Shown here piece after piece: positions 7,473 to 15,778 of a stretch of DNA of 32,943 bases. The DNA lies in NCBI GenBank assembly GCA_937140905.1, contig CAKZQO010000123.1, positions 1-32,943 on the forward strand, read 5' to 3'. Below the pieces are notes generated by a model. That model was not told the origin of the DNA. It was given only the letters and a program-made list of their open reading frames with translations, and ran no database searches. This DNA comes from an uncultured Spirochaeta sp. GTDB taxonomy: Bacteria; Spirochaetota; Spirochaetia; DTKZ01. Each line of letters starts with the position of its first letter. Position 1 is the first letter of the stretch. The translations under genes and the position numbers were made by a program.

Positions 7473-9407
7473 TTAATCCCACAGCTCCGTGAGACTCACC
7501 GCCCGAACGAACCCCTCGATGGCTTCGTACTCCGCGAGTCCTAATTTGTCGTAGAGCCGGGCGGTTTCCCGGTTCCGGTGTTCCGCCCGTTGCCAGAACT
7601 CTCGCTGGTCGTGTCCAGGGAACAGGGCCTTGTCCTTCTGGGACTGATGCTTAAAGATAGCGTACCTTTTTCTTAATAGTTCCTGCGGAGAAAGGGGTAC
7701 CGCCATCTCGATTTCTTCCGGGTCCCATTCTTGCCAAGCGCCTCGGTACAACCAGACTTCGCAGGATTTCATCCATGGTTCTCCTTGCAGGTGCTTCAGA
7801 GCTCTTAGAAGGGCAGTAAGGCAGACCCGATGGGTGCCATGGGGATCGGAGAGGTCACCGGCAGCGTAGATCTGATGGGGTTTTACTTTTTGCAAGATTT
7901 CCACGATCAGGGTTATGTCTTTCTCTGAAAGAGGTTGTTTCGTTACTCGGCCAGTCTCGTAGAAGGGCATGTTGAGGAAGTGGACTCGTTCCAAGGGGAT
8001 GCCGCAGTACCGGCAGGCCGCGATGGCTTCACTTTTGCGGATCAGCTGCTTGATAAGGATTACGTCGTTACTGTCCGGTTGTCCCGGTTTTTTTTCGGTT
8101 AGAAATTTTTCAATTCTCCTATGGATTGAGGAAGACACGGCGGTATCCATCCCAAAGAGCAAACTGAACTCCTCCACGAACTGAGCGAACCGGAGGGCGT
8201 CGGAATCGAATACCGCGATGCTTCCCGAAGTCTGGTACGCGGTATGCACTTCATGCCCCTGCTGCACCAGCCGCAATAGGGTGCCTCCCATGGAGATCAC
8301 GTCATCGTCCGGATGGGGAGAGAACACGAGGATCCGTTTGGGAAAGATGTCGTCCGTGGCACGGCGCCGATCTCCGGGGCGACGAGCGGGAGCAGGTTTC
8401 CCTCCAGGCCAGCCGGTAATAGTGTCCTGGAGGGACCGAAAGACCTCGATATTGATATCGTACGCCGGTCCCCGATCCGCTAATAGTCCCTGCAAGCCGT
8501 GTTCGTTGTAATCCTCATCGGTGAGTTTCAGGATAGGTTTTTCCACCTTGCGGGCTAACCATATCACCGCCTTCCGGATTGTGGGAAAGTCCCAGGGGAT
8601 CTCCCCTAGTAACCAGGGGGATTGGATCCGGGTCAAGCGAGCTCCGGCAGATGGGTCCAGTAGGATCAGGGTATTGGGATGTTCCTGCAGGAAGCTGGCA
8701 GGCACGTTGGGCGTAACGGGCCCTTCCACTGTCTTGGCAATGATTTCCGCTTTGTGCTCTCCAAAGGCAAGGAGGAAGATCCTTCGAGCTTTTAAAATCG
8801 TCTCGATTCCCATGGTCAGTGCCCGTCGAGGCACGTACTCTTCGCCGAAAAAATCGCTGGACGCGTCGATCCGGGTGATCTTATCCAGATGGATCAATCG
8901 GGTACGGCTGTTCCTAGAGGAACCAGGCTCATTAAAAGCAATATGCCCTGTACGGCCGATTCCTAGGATTTGGATATCAATCCCTCCCAGTTTATCTATT
9001 TCCTGTTCGTACTGCTCGCAGTGAGACTGGACTTCAGGGGCGGGTATTTCTCCGTTCAAGAGGTGGATATGGGAAGAAGGGATGTCTAGGTGCTGGAAAA
9101 AATGCTGGTGCATGAAGTGCCAATAACTCTGTGGATCATCTCGCCGAATAGGGTAGTACTCATCCAGGTTGAAGGTGAAAACGTTGGAAAAGGAAAGCCC
9201 TTCTTCCCGGTGGATACGGATCAACTCCTCGTAAATCCCCAGTGGTGTGGATCCTGTGGCGAGTCCTAGCACGCAGGGTTTTCCTTCCTGGCTACGACTT
9301 CGGATCAGCTGGGCTATTTCCTGCGCGACCCACTGGACCGCCTCCCTTGAATTTTTGCAAATTCTCGTGGGGATTTTCTCCAGGGAAGTAAGACTATCCA
9401 TTCCCAT
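7473..9407 (-). CDS. nagB: Fusion: glucosamine-6-phosphate deaminase (NagB-like) + PIG-L/LmbE-type deacetylase domain
   Basis: N-terminal NagB motifs (GLATGSTPLGIYEELIRIHREEGLSFSNVFTFNLDEYYPI, LGIGRTGHIAFNEPGS); C-terminal PIG-L motifs (LVFSPHPDDDVISMGGTLLRL, DPHGTHRVCLTALLRAL). Start set at MGMDSLTSLEK (9407) preceded by GAGGAG. Confidence 0.88.
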   Translation of the reverse strand: MGMDSLTSLEKIPTRICKNSREAVQWVAQEIAQLIRSRSQEGKPCVLGLATGSTPLGIYEELIRIHREEGLSFSNVFTFNLDEYYPIRRDDPQSYWHFMHQHFFQHLDIPSSHIHLLNGEIPAPEVQSHCEQYEQEIDKLGGIDIQILGIGRTGHIAFNEPGSSRNSRTRLIHLDKITRIDASSDFFGEEYVPRRALTMGIETILKARRIFLLAFGEHKAEIIAKTVEGPVTPNVPASFLQEHPNTLILLDPSAGARLTRIQSPWLLGEIPWDFPTIRKAVIWLARKVEKPILKLTDEDYNEHGLQGLLADRGPAYDINIEVFRSLQDTITGWPGGKPAPARRPGDRRRATDDIFPKRILVFSPHPDDDVISMGGTLLRLVQQGHEVHTAYQTSGSIAVFDSDALRFAQFVEEFSLLFGMDTAVSSSIHRRIEKFLTEKKPGQPDSNDVILIKQLIRKSEAIAACRYCGIPLERVHFLNMPFYETGRVTKQPLSEKDITLIVEILQKVKPHQIYAAGDLSDPHGTHRVCLTALLRALKHLQGEPWMKSCEVWLYRGAWQEWDPEEIEMAVPLSPQELLRKRYAIFKHQSQKDKALFPGHDQREFWQRAEHRNRETARLYDKLGLAEYEAIEGFVRAVSLTELWD

Positions 9408-9428
9408 ACAGTATCTCCTCAATGTACC

Positions 9429-9457
9429 AGCATATTTGAAACAATTCTTCTTGACAA
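9429..9457 (-). promoter_or_regulatory. Candidate promoter of the nagB-PIG-L gene
   Basis: Minus strand TTGTCA (9457-9452), 17-nt spacer, TATGCT (9434-9429). Confidence 0.45.
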
Positions 9458-9478
9458 GGGGAAAATACGACATATAAA
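9451..9478 (+). promoter_or_regulatory. Candidate sigma70-type promoter of the amino-sugar ABC/murQ operon
   Basis: TTGACA (9451-9456), 16-nt spacer, TATAAA (9473-9478). Confidence 0.65.
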
Positions 9479-9487
9479 CTAAAAAAG

Positions 9488-9504
9488 TTGAAATTTTATT
9501 TCAA
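9488..9504. promoter_or_regulatory. Candidate operator TTGAAAT-TTT-ATTTCAA
   Basis: Perfect 7-bp inverted repeat with 3-nt spacer, 9 nt downstream of the -10 box and upstream of the SD AAGGAGG. Confidence 0.6.
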
Positions 9505-9522
9505 ATTATCAAGGAGGTTCGT

Positions 9523-10851
9523 ATGTCAAGACGATCGAATGGGATAGTGGCGCTTCTACTTCTGGTTTCTGCCGTTTCCCTCTTCGCGGGTGGCTCGAAA
9601 GAGAAATCCGAAACTCCCACCCCGGGGGCATCCGCGCCGGCAGCCCCGAAAGCAGCGCCCGCCCCGAGTGCCGCTCCCGTGGTAATCCAGTTCTGGACCT
9701 GGAGGCCGGAGGACGTGGCGGTGTACAACAAGCTGATCGGGATCTTCCAGCAGCAGAATCCGGGCATTCAGGTGGTACAGACGGCCCACAAGAATACAGA
9801 ATACAACACGATTCTATCCGCCGCTTTAAGCGGAAAATCGGGACCCGACGTGTTCCAGAGTCGAGCCTATGGTGGCCTAGAAAGTTTTGCCCAATCGGGA
9901 TATATGGAACCGCTGGAGAATTGGGTTCCTGAGTTAAAGGACTTCTCCGAAGCGGCGCGCAGGGGTGCCACATCCATCAAAGACGGGAAGATCTATGGAG
10001 TCCCCTTCGCCAGTCAGACTCTGTTCGTGTACTACAATAAGAAAATGTACCAGAAGCTGGGCTTAAGCGTTCCTTCTACTTGGGACAAGTTTCTCGCTAA
10101 CCTGGAAGCCATGAAAAAGGCAGGGATCCAACCTTTAGCCAATGGAGCGAAGGATGGGTGGACCCTGGAAGTGATGATGGGAGCCCTAGCCCCCAACTTC
10201 TATGGGGCTAACGAGTTCTTCAACAAGGTGATCAAGGGGGAAACGAACTTCCTGGATCCTAAGTTCGTGCAGGCCATCGACAAGCTTCGGGACCTGATTC
10301 CCTACATGCCCCCCATGTACATGGGTGTGAGTTACACGGACATGCAGGCCGCTTTTATCAACGAACAAGCGGGCCATTTCATCGGAGGGTCTTTCGAGGC
10401 AGGGTACTTTTCTTCCCAAAACCCGGATCTGCAGTACGACTTTTTCCCGGGACCCTCAGCCAAGGAGGGGGAACCCAACTACGTTTCTACCTACGCGGAT
10501 GGGAACTTTAGCATGAATGCCGCTTCCACCAAGAAGGCGGAGGCCGCAAAACTCCTCCGTTTCTTTGCCAGCAAGACCACGGGGGAAGCTTTTATTAAGG
10601 AACTGAAACAGGTGTCTCAGGTGCCGGGAATCGATCCCACGGCGAATCCCTTCATCGCGAAGGTGCTTTCAGTCCAGAAGCACAGCACTCCTTACATATT
10701 CCTCGTAGGGTTCCGATACCAGCAGCCCACAGGTTCCTCTCTGGCCCAAGCAGCCTTGCAAGGGATGTTCGCAGGCAAACTTACCGCCGCTGAGGTATGC
10801 AAACAGATCCAGGAAGGGATCGCCACCTACTACAAGCCTTTCCAGAAATAA
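9523..10851 (+). CDS. Extracellular sugar-binding protein of a carbohydrate ABC transporter
   Basis: Signal-like N-terminus ending SLFAGGSKEK, Ala/Pro-rich linker, then VVIQFWTWRPEDVAVYNKLIGIFQQQNPGIQVV typical of family 1 SBPs; followed by two permeases. Confidence 0.9.
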   Translation: MSRRSNGIVALLLLVSAVSLFAGGSKEKSETPTPGASAPAAPKAAPAPSAAPVVIQFWTWRPEDVAVYNKLIGIFQQQNPGIQVVQTAHKNTEYNTILSAALSGKSGPDVFQSRAYGGLESFAQSGYMEPLENWVPELKDFSEAARRGATSIKDGKIYGVPFASQTLFVYYNKKMYQKLGLSVPSTWDKFLANLEAMKKAGIQPLANGAKDGWTLEVMMGALAPNFYGANEFFNKVIKGETNFLDPKFVQAIDKLRDLIPYMPPMYMGVSYTDMQAAFINEQAGHFIGGSFEAGYFSSQNPDLQYDFFPGPSAKEGEPNYVSTYADGNFSMNAASTKKAEAAKLLRFFASKTTGEAFIKELKQVSQVPGIDPTANPFIAKVLSVQKHSTPYIFLVGFRYQQPTGSSLAQAALQGMFAGKLTAAEVCKQIQEGIATYYKPFQK

Positions 10852-10889
10852 CGAGGATAACCCGCCCGAAGACGTAGGAGGATGAGGGC

Positions 10890-11807
10890 ATGGTACTGAG
10901 CAAAGACTTACAGAAAAGCCTCTGGATTACCTTCTTTGTGTTGCCTGGCCTTGTGATCGTGGCCCTTTTCATCCTCCTACCCTTGTTCCTTTCCCTTTTC
11001 AATAGTCTGTTCAGCTGGAACCAGTTGATCCGGGGGGAGTGGGTGGGATTCGGAAACTTCCGCAGAATCTTCTTCACCTCCCCCTATCGGGAAAGGTTCT
11101 TCAACGCTTTACGGAACAATGGCAAGTGGTTCCTGGTAACCATGCTGGTGCAGAATATCCTTGGTCTGGTTTTCGGGTACCTGTTGAGCCGACGGATTCC
11201 TGGCCATGGATTCTTTCGGCGGACATTCTTCATTCCCGTGCTTTTCTCCATCGTGGCTGTTGGGTTCCTCTGGGGGTTGTACCTGAAACCCAACGGCTTG
11301 GTGAATGCCTTTCTGAAACTTGTTGGGTTAGAGGAGTACAGCCGAGCTTGGTTGGGAGAGGAGTCGATCGCCACTTTCTCCATCATTGCCGTGAACATCT
11401 GGAGGTGGGTGGGATTCCCTTCCCTAGTTTTTCTCGCCGCCATAGACGCTATCCCCCTCGATTGCCTAGAGGCGGCTTACCTCGACGGAGCCAGGGAAAC
11501 CCAAGTATTTTCCCGTATCGTCCTGCCCCTCATTGTGCCGGCTCTGACGGTCATCACCGTATTGACCTTAATCGGGAGCCTCAACGTGTTTGAACAGATT
11601 TACACCATGACCGGGCTAGATGGGTCCCCCAACTATTCCACCGACACCATCGGCACCTTGTTCTATCGTACCGCCTTTGGATCCGTGGATTCGGGGAATC
11701 CAGAGATCGGAATCGGGAGTGCCATCGGGGTGGTGATCTACCTTCTCACCTTTCTCGCTTCCGCCGGCTTCATCGCGATAAGCCGGAGGCGGGAGGTGGA
11801 ACTATGA
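10890..11807 (+). CDS. Carbohydrate ABC transporter permease (MalF/UgpA type)
   Basis: Six-TM-like protein with DCLEAAYLDGARETQVFSRIVLPLIVPALTV EAA loop. Confidence 0.9.
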   Translation: MVLSKDLQKSLWITFFVLPGLVIVALFILLPLFLSLFNSLFSWNQLIRGEWVGFGNFRRIFFTSPYRERFFNALRNNGKWFLVTMLVQNILGLVFGYLLSRRIPGHGFFRRTFFIPVLFSIVAVGFLWGLYLKPNGLVNAFLKLVGLEEYSRAWLGEESIATFSIIAVNIWRWVGFPSLVFLAAIDAIPLDCLEAAYLDGARETQVFSRIVLPLIVPALTVITVLTLIGSLNVFEQIYTMTGLDGSPNYSTDTIGTLFYRTAFGSVDSGNPEIGIGSAIGVVIYLLTFLASAGFIAISRRREVEL

Positions 11808-11820
11808 AAGGGGAAGAACC

Positions 11821-12675
11821 ATGAATACAGATCTTCGCTACAGTCCTTCTCACTGGGGGAAGAATCTTGTTCTACTCGTGTTCCACCTTTTAATGGGGGT
11901 GTACGTGGCTTTGATCTTCTATCCCCTTTTTAACATGGTGGTTTCTTCCCTCAAAACTACCCGGGAAATCTTTCAGAATCCCTTTGGGTTTCCTAGAACG
12001 TTTCAATGGCAGAACTATTGGGTCGTATGGGTAGAGAAGGGGTTCTACCGATACTTCGGGAACAGTCTCTGGGTCACCGCCGTTTCCATGGCGTTTGTCC
12101 TTCTCTTTGGGTCCATGGCTTCCTATGGACTTTCCCGATATTCCTTTAGATTATCTTTCCTCTTGTATCTCCTGTTCCTCAGCGGGATCATGCTCCCCCT
12201 GAAAGCCGCCATCATTCCTCTGTTCATCCTCGTGAAGAGCCTCGGCCTGATGGATCGGCACCTGTCCATCATCCTGATCTTCATCGCCATGGGGCTTCCC
12301 TCTACAGTGTTCATTCTATCGGGATTCATGAAGACAGTGCCGAAGGAGTTGGAGTACGCGGCCCGGATCGATGGCTGTAGCGACCTTTCCATCTATAGCC
12401 GGATCGTGATGCCGGTCTCGGTTCCCGCCCTGGCTCTGGTAACGATCTACAACGCGGTACCTATCTGGAACGACTTTTTCTTCCCCCTGGTGTTCATCCA
12501 GAGCGACCGGTTGAAGACCCTACCCGTGGGACTCTCTTCCTTCTTTGGACAGTACAGCACCAACTGGAGCCTGTTATTTAGCGGTCTTTCCATTGCCATC
12601 CTTCCCATGTTGATCCTTTACCTCTTGATGTCCAACTACTTCATTCGAGGGATGACTGCGGGGGCGGTGAAATAA
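11821..12675 (+). CDS. Carbohydrate ABC transporter permease (MalG/UgpE type)
   Basis: KELEYAARIDGCSDLSIYSRIVMPVSVPALALV EAA loop; typical MalG N-terminus FYPLFNMVVSSLKTTREIF. Confidence 0.9.
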   Translation: MNTDLRYSPSHWGKNLVLLVFHLLMGVYVALIFYPLFNMVVSSLKTTREIFQNPFGFPRTFQWQNYWVVWVEKGFYRYFGNSLWVTAVSMAFVLLFGSMASYGLSRYSFRLSFLLYLLFLSGIMLPLKAAIIPLFILVKSLGLMDRHLSIILIFIAMGLPSTVFILSGFMKTVPKELEYAARIDGCSDLSIYSRIVMPVSVPALALVTIYNAVPIWNDFFFPLVFIQSDRLKTLPVGLSSFFGQYSTNWSLLFSGLSIAILPMLILYLLMSNYFIRGMTAGAVK

Positions 12676-12725
12676 GCGGAAAGGATACATGAACGGGGGG
12701 AATGTCAGAATAGGAGAAATAAAAA

Positions 12726-13955
12726 GTGAGCCAAGAAAATACTAATACGAATCAATCAAGAGTCCCAAACCATGAATTACGCCAAATCCGGGAACGGTAC
12801 GAAAGGGAACTGTTCCAGCAGATCATCCCCTTTTGGGAGCAATTTTCTCCCGATGAGGAGGCGGGAGGGTACTTTACCTGTCTGGATCGGGATGGAACCG
12901 TGTTCGATACGGACAAGTTTACCTGGATGCAAGCGAGAGAGGTTTGGACCTTCGCAGAATTGGCCTACCGGTACGGGGACCGGTTCCCTGAAAAGAAAAG
13001 TCGTTGGATCGAATTGGCTCGCCTGGGGGCGGAGTTTCTCTATCACCATGCTCGTACCGAGGAAGGGTACTATTTTTCTCTGGATCGTTGGGGTAAGCCC
13101 CTGGTGGTTCCCTACAACTTGTTTTCCGATTACTTCGTGTTGGCTGCCTTTTCCTCCTACTATCGGATGACAGGAGAGGAATGGGCGAAGAGGGAAGGGA
13201 TCGCACTGTTCGAACTAATCCAACGACGGAAACCCTGTCCCAAGGGTAGGTGGACTAAACAGATTCCGGAGACTCGGTCTCTTCGGGCCATGAGTTTTCC
13301 CATGATGGACCTCTGGATGTACCAGGTTTTAAGGAACTTTCTCCCTACCGAGACCCTTCGATCCCTAGCGGAAGAGGCCAAACGCCAAATCCTCAATCTT
13401 CATATCGACCGGAAGGAACGGGTGGTGTTCGAACGGGTTGCTCCCGATGGTTCGCATCCCGATTGCATGGAAGGCCGACTGCTGAACCCCGGTCATGCCC
13501 TAGAGACTCTTTGGTTCCTCCTTCTCTATGCGCGGGAACAAGGCGATCGGGAAACGATGGAACAGGCGGCAGAAGCCATGCTCTGGACCGCGGATCGGGG
13601 ATGGGACCCTTCGCATGGGGGGTTCTTCTACTACCAGGACTGGAAAGGGTATCCCCCTGAAAAGCTGGAATCGGACATGAAACTTTGGTGGGTCCATGTG
13701 GAGGCCCTTTGCGCCTTCCTACTCGCGTACCGTTACACAGGAAACCAAACGTTCTGGGAATGGTTCCAACGGGTGGATGCGTACACCTTTTCCCATTTCC
13801 CGGATCCTTCCTATGGAGAGTGGTATGGGTACTTGCACCGGGATGGATCGGTGGCAAGCCCTCTGAAGGGAGGCAAGTGGAAAGGGTTTTTCCATATTCC
13901 CCGGGCATTGATGGTGTGTATCGAGATTCTTCAAGCCATGGAGGGGAAAAGGTGA
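12726..13955 (+). CDS. N-acylglucosamine 2-epimerase (AGE/RnBP) family protein
   Basis: AGE hallmarks NPGHALETLWFLL, KLWWVHVEALCA, DPSYGEWYGYLHRDG, KGGKWKGFFHIPRAL; GTG start with AGGAG 9 nt upstream. Confidence 0.88.
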   Translation: MSQENTNTNQSRVPNHELRQIRERYERELFQQIIPFWEQFSPDEEAGGYFTCLDRDGTVFDTDKFTWMQAREVWTFAELAYRYGDRFPEKKSRWIELARLGAEFLYHHARTEEGYYFSLDRWGKPLVVPYNLFSDYFVLAAFSSYYRMTGEEWAKREGIALFELIQRRKPCPKGRWTKQIPETRSLRAMSFPMMDLWMYQVLRNFLPTETLRSLAEEAKRQILNLHIDRKERVVFERVAPDGSHPDCMEGRLLNPGHALETLWFLLLYAREQGDRETMEQAAEAMLWTADRGWDPSHGGFFYYQDWKGYPPEKLESDMKLWWVHVEALCAFLLAYRYTGNQTFWEWFQRVDAYTFSHFPDPSYGEWYGYLHRDGSVASPLKGGKWKGFFHIPRALMVCIEILQAMEGKR

Positions 13956-14899
13956 ATATACCAGAAGATTCTCTGGACACGTACACAACGGAACAGCCCA
14001 ACCTCCTCTCGGAAAACATCGATTCCATGGATGCTCTCGGCATCGTAAAGGTGATGAACCAGGAAGATAAAAAGGTAGCACTGGCAGTAGAGGAAGTGCT
14101 TCCCCAGATCGCTGCCCTGATCGAAGATATAGTTAAAACCTTCCGGAAAGGGGGACGCCTCATTTACATTGGGGCAGGAACCTCGGGTCGGCTAGGGGTG
14201 CTGGACGCCTCCGAGTGTCCTCCCACCTTTGGGACTCCTCCCGAGATGGTACAGGGGTTGATTGCGGGAGGCAGGGAGGCCCTAACCCGTTCCATCGAGA
14301 ATGCGGAAGACCGGGAGGAAGACGGGGTCCGGGATTTACAGGGAATCGGATTTGGGGAGATGGATGTGCTAGTGGGGATTACCGCTTCGGGACAGGCACC
14401 CTATGTGCTATCGGCGTTATCCTATGCCCGGGATCTGGGGGCTGTAACGGGAGCCATCAGTTGTAACCGTAACTCCAAGACCTTTCAGGTGGCTAAGCAC
14501 AAAATCTATCTGGATGTGGGGCCCGAGATCATTGCGGGTTCCACCCGGTTGAAGGCCGGAACAGCTCAGAAGATGGTGTTGAATATGCTCACCACTGCCA
14601 GCATGATCCTTTTGGGCAAAGTGTACAAGAACCTCATGATCGATCTCACGCCGGTAAACCGAAAGTTGGTGGAACGTTCCTACCGGTTGATCCAGCGGGT
14701 TACGGGGTGCAGCAGGGAAACGGCCCAGGCAGCGTTCGAAGCCTCGGGCAAGAAACCCAAAACCGCTATCGTGATGGTATCCGCGGGGGTGGGACGAGAG
14801 CAGGCAGAGTTCCTATTAGAGCAGGCGGGAGGGAATGTGCGCAGAGCCATTGCTCTGGGAACTTATTCGCGATTGCGGGAGGGGAGGGATGAACTCTAA
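13952..14899 (+). CDS. murQ: N-acetylmuramic acid 6-phosphate etherase
   Basis: From GTG at 13952: MNIPEDSLDTYTTEQPNLLSENIDSMDALGIVKVMNQED...GGRLIYIGAGTSGRLGVLDASECPPTFGTPPEMVQGLIAGG, canonical MurQ. The 404-aa ORF in the track is over-extended at its N-terminus. Confidence 0.93.
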   Translation: MNIPEDSLDTYTTEQPNLLSENIDSMDALGIVKVMNQEDKKVALAVEEVLPQIAALIEDIVKTFRKGGRLIYIGAGTSGRLGVLDASECPPTFGTPPEMVQGLIAGGREALTRSIENAEDREEDGVRDLQGIGFGEMDVLVGITASGQAPYVLSALSYARDLGAVTGAISCNRNSKTFQVAKHKIYLDVGPEIIAGSTRLKAGTAQKMVLNMLTTASMILLGKVYKNLMIDLTPVNRKLVERSYRLIQRVTGCSRETAQAAFEASGKKPKTAIVMVSAGVGREQAEFLLEQAGGNVRRAIALGTYSRLREGRDEL

Positions 14900-15778
14900 G
14901 TGGATAGCATCCTTTTCGTCATCCGGGAACAGAATCCTCGATTCTCCGCTACCGAAGGAAAGATCGCTTCCTTTGTGCTCCAGAATCCCCAGGATGTTCT
15001 ATCCCTTACGGTGGCCCAACTCTCCAATCGGGTAGGGGTGAGCCAGGCGGCCATTGTACGGTTCTGCCGGAGAATCGGGGCCCGGAGCTACGGTGATTTC
15101 AAACTGAGGCTTTCCCACGACGTGTTTCGAGCAACTGAAGTGCCTTTTCTGCCCGATGTGGAGTTGAAACCAGGAGTGGACCCGGGGGAACTGGTAAAGG
15201 GTATCCTCCGTAGTTTCCAGAGAAGTCTTTCTTGCTTGGAATCATTGATCGATCTACCGAAGCTGGAACAAACGGTGAAACTAGTACGGGATGCTCGGGC
15301 TGTCTATACCTTCGGAATCGGAGCCTCCGCCCTCGTGGCGATGGACATTCATCTGAAACTCCTTCGGTTAGGGTTACTCTGTGTGTTTTCTGCGGATTCG
15401 GATCTGCAGGTAACAGCTTCCTGCACCTTGCGACCTACCGATGTGGCCTTCGTTATTTCTTACTCGGGAGAAACTCCTTCGATGCTGTCCGTGGCAACTA
15501 ACGTGAAAAAACAGGGGGCGAAGATCATAACCCTAACCCGGGACACGGACAATTCCCTACGAAAGATGGCGGATGTGTCCCTTGTGGTCCCGGTTACCGA
15601 GGGGGTCTACCGGACAGGGGCTATTCTGTCCCGCATTACCCAACTGGCCGTGGTGGATATGCTATACTCCCTCCTGATCGTAAAGGACCTGGATGGAGCG
15701 CGATCCTCCATCGAGCGAACCGCCGAGGCAGTGCATCCACCCCACAGGGGAAAACGCAAGAAGGAAAAAACAGGATGA
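14900..15778 (+). CDS. RpiR/MurR-family transcriptional regulator (HTH + SIS domain)
   Basis: FSATEGKIASFVLQNPQDVLSLTVAQLSNRVGVSQAAIVRFCRRIGARSYGDFKLRL HTH; SIS domain YTFGIGASALVAMDIHLKLLRLG...FVISYSGETPSML. GTG start immediately after the murQ stop. Confidence 0.92.
   Translation: MDSILFVIREQNPRFSATEGKIASFVLQNPQDVLSLTVAQLSNRVGVSQAAIVRFCRRIGARSYGDFKLRLSHDVFRATEVPFLPDVELKPGVDPGELVKGILRSFQRSLSCLESLIDLPKLEQTVKLVRDARAVYTFGIGASALVAMDIHLKLLRLGLLCVFSADSDLQVTASCTLRPTDVAFVISYSGETPSMLSVATNVKKQGAKIITLTRDTDNSLRKMADVSLVVPVTEGVYRTGAILSRITQLAVVDMLYSLLIVKDLDGARSSIERTAEAVHPPHRGKRKKEKTG

Noticed and set aside
7463-7481. Hairpin TGGGGTT-GGTTT-AATCCCA between DUF454 and nagB
   Set aside because: Overlaps the nagB stop, needs a wobble pair and lacks a U-tract; not convincing as a bidirectional terminator.
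13685-13951. N-terminal extension of the 404-aa MurQ ORF
   Set aside because: Overlaps the conserved C-terminus of the AGE gene in another frame; MurQ homology begins at the GTG at 13952.
13393-14163. 256-aa minus-strand ORF antisense to AGE and MurQ
   Set aside because: Covers two strongly supported plus-strand genes and shows no family resemblance.
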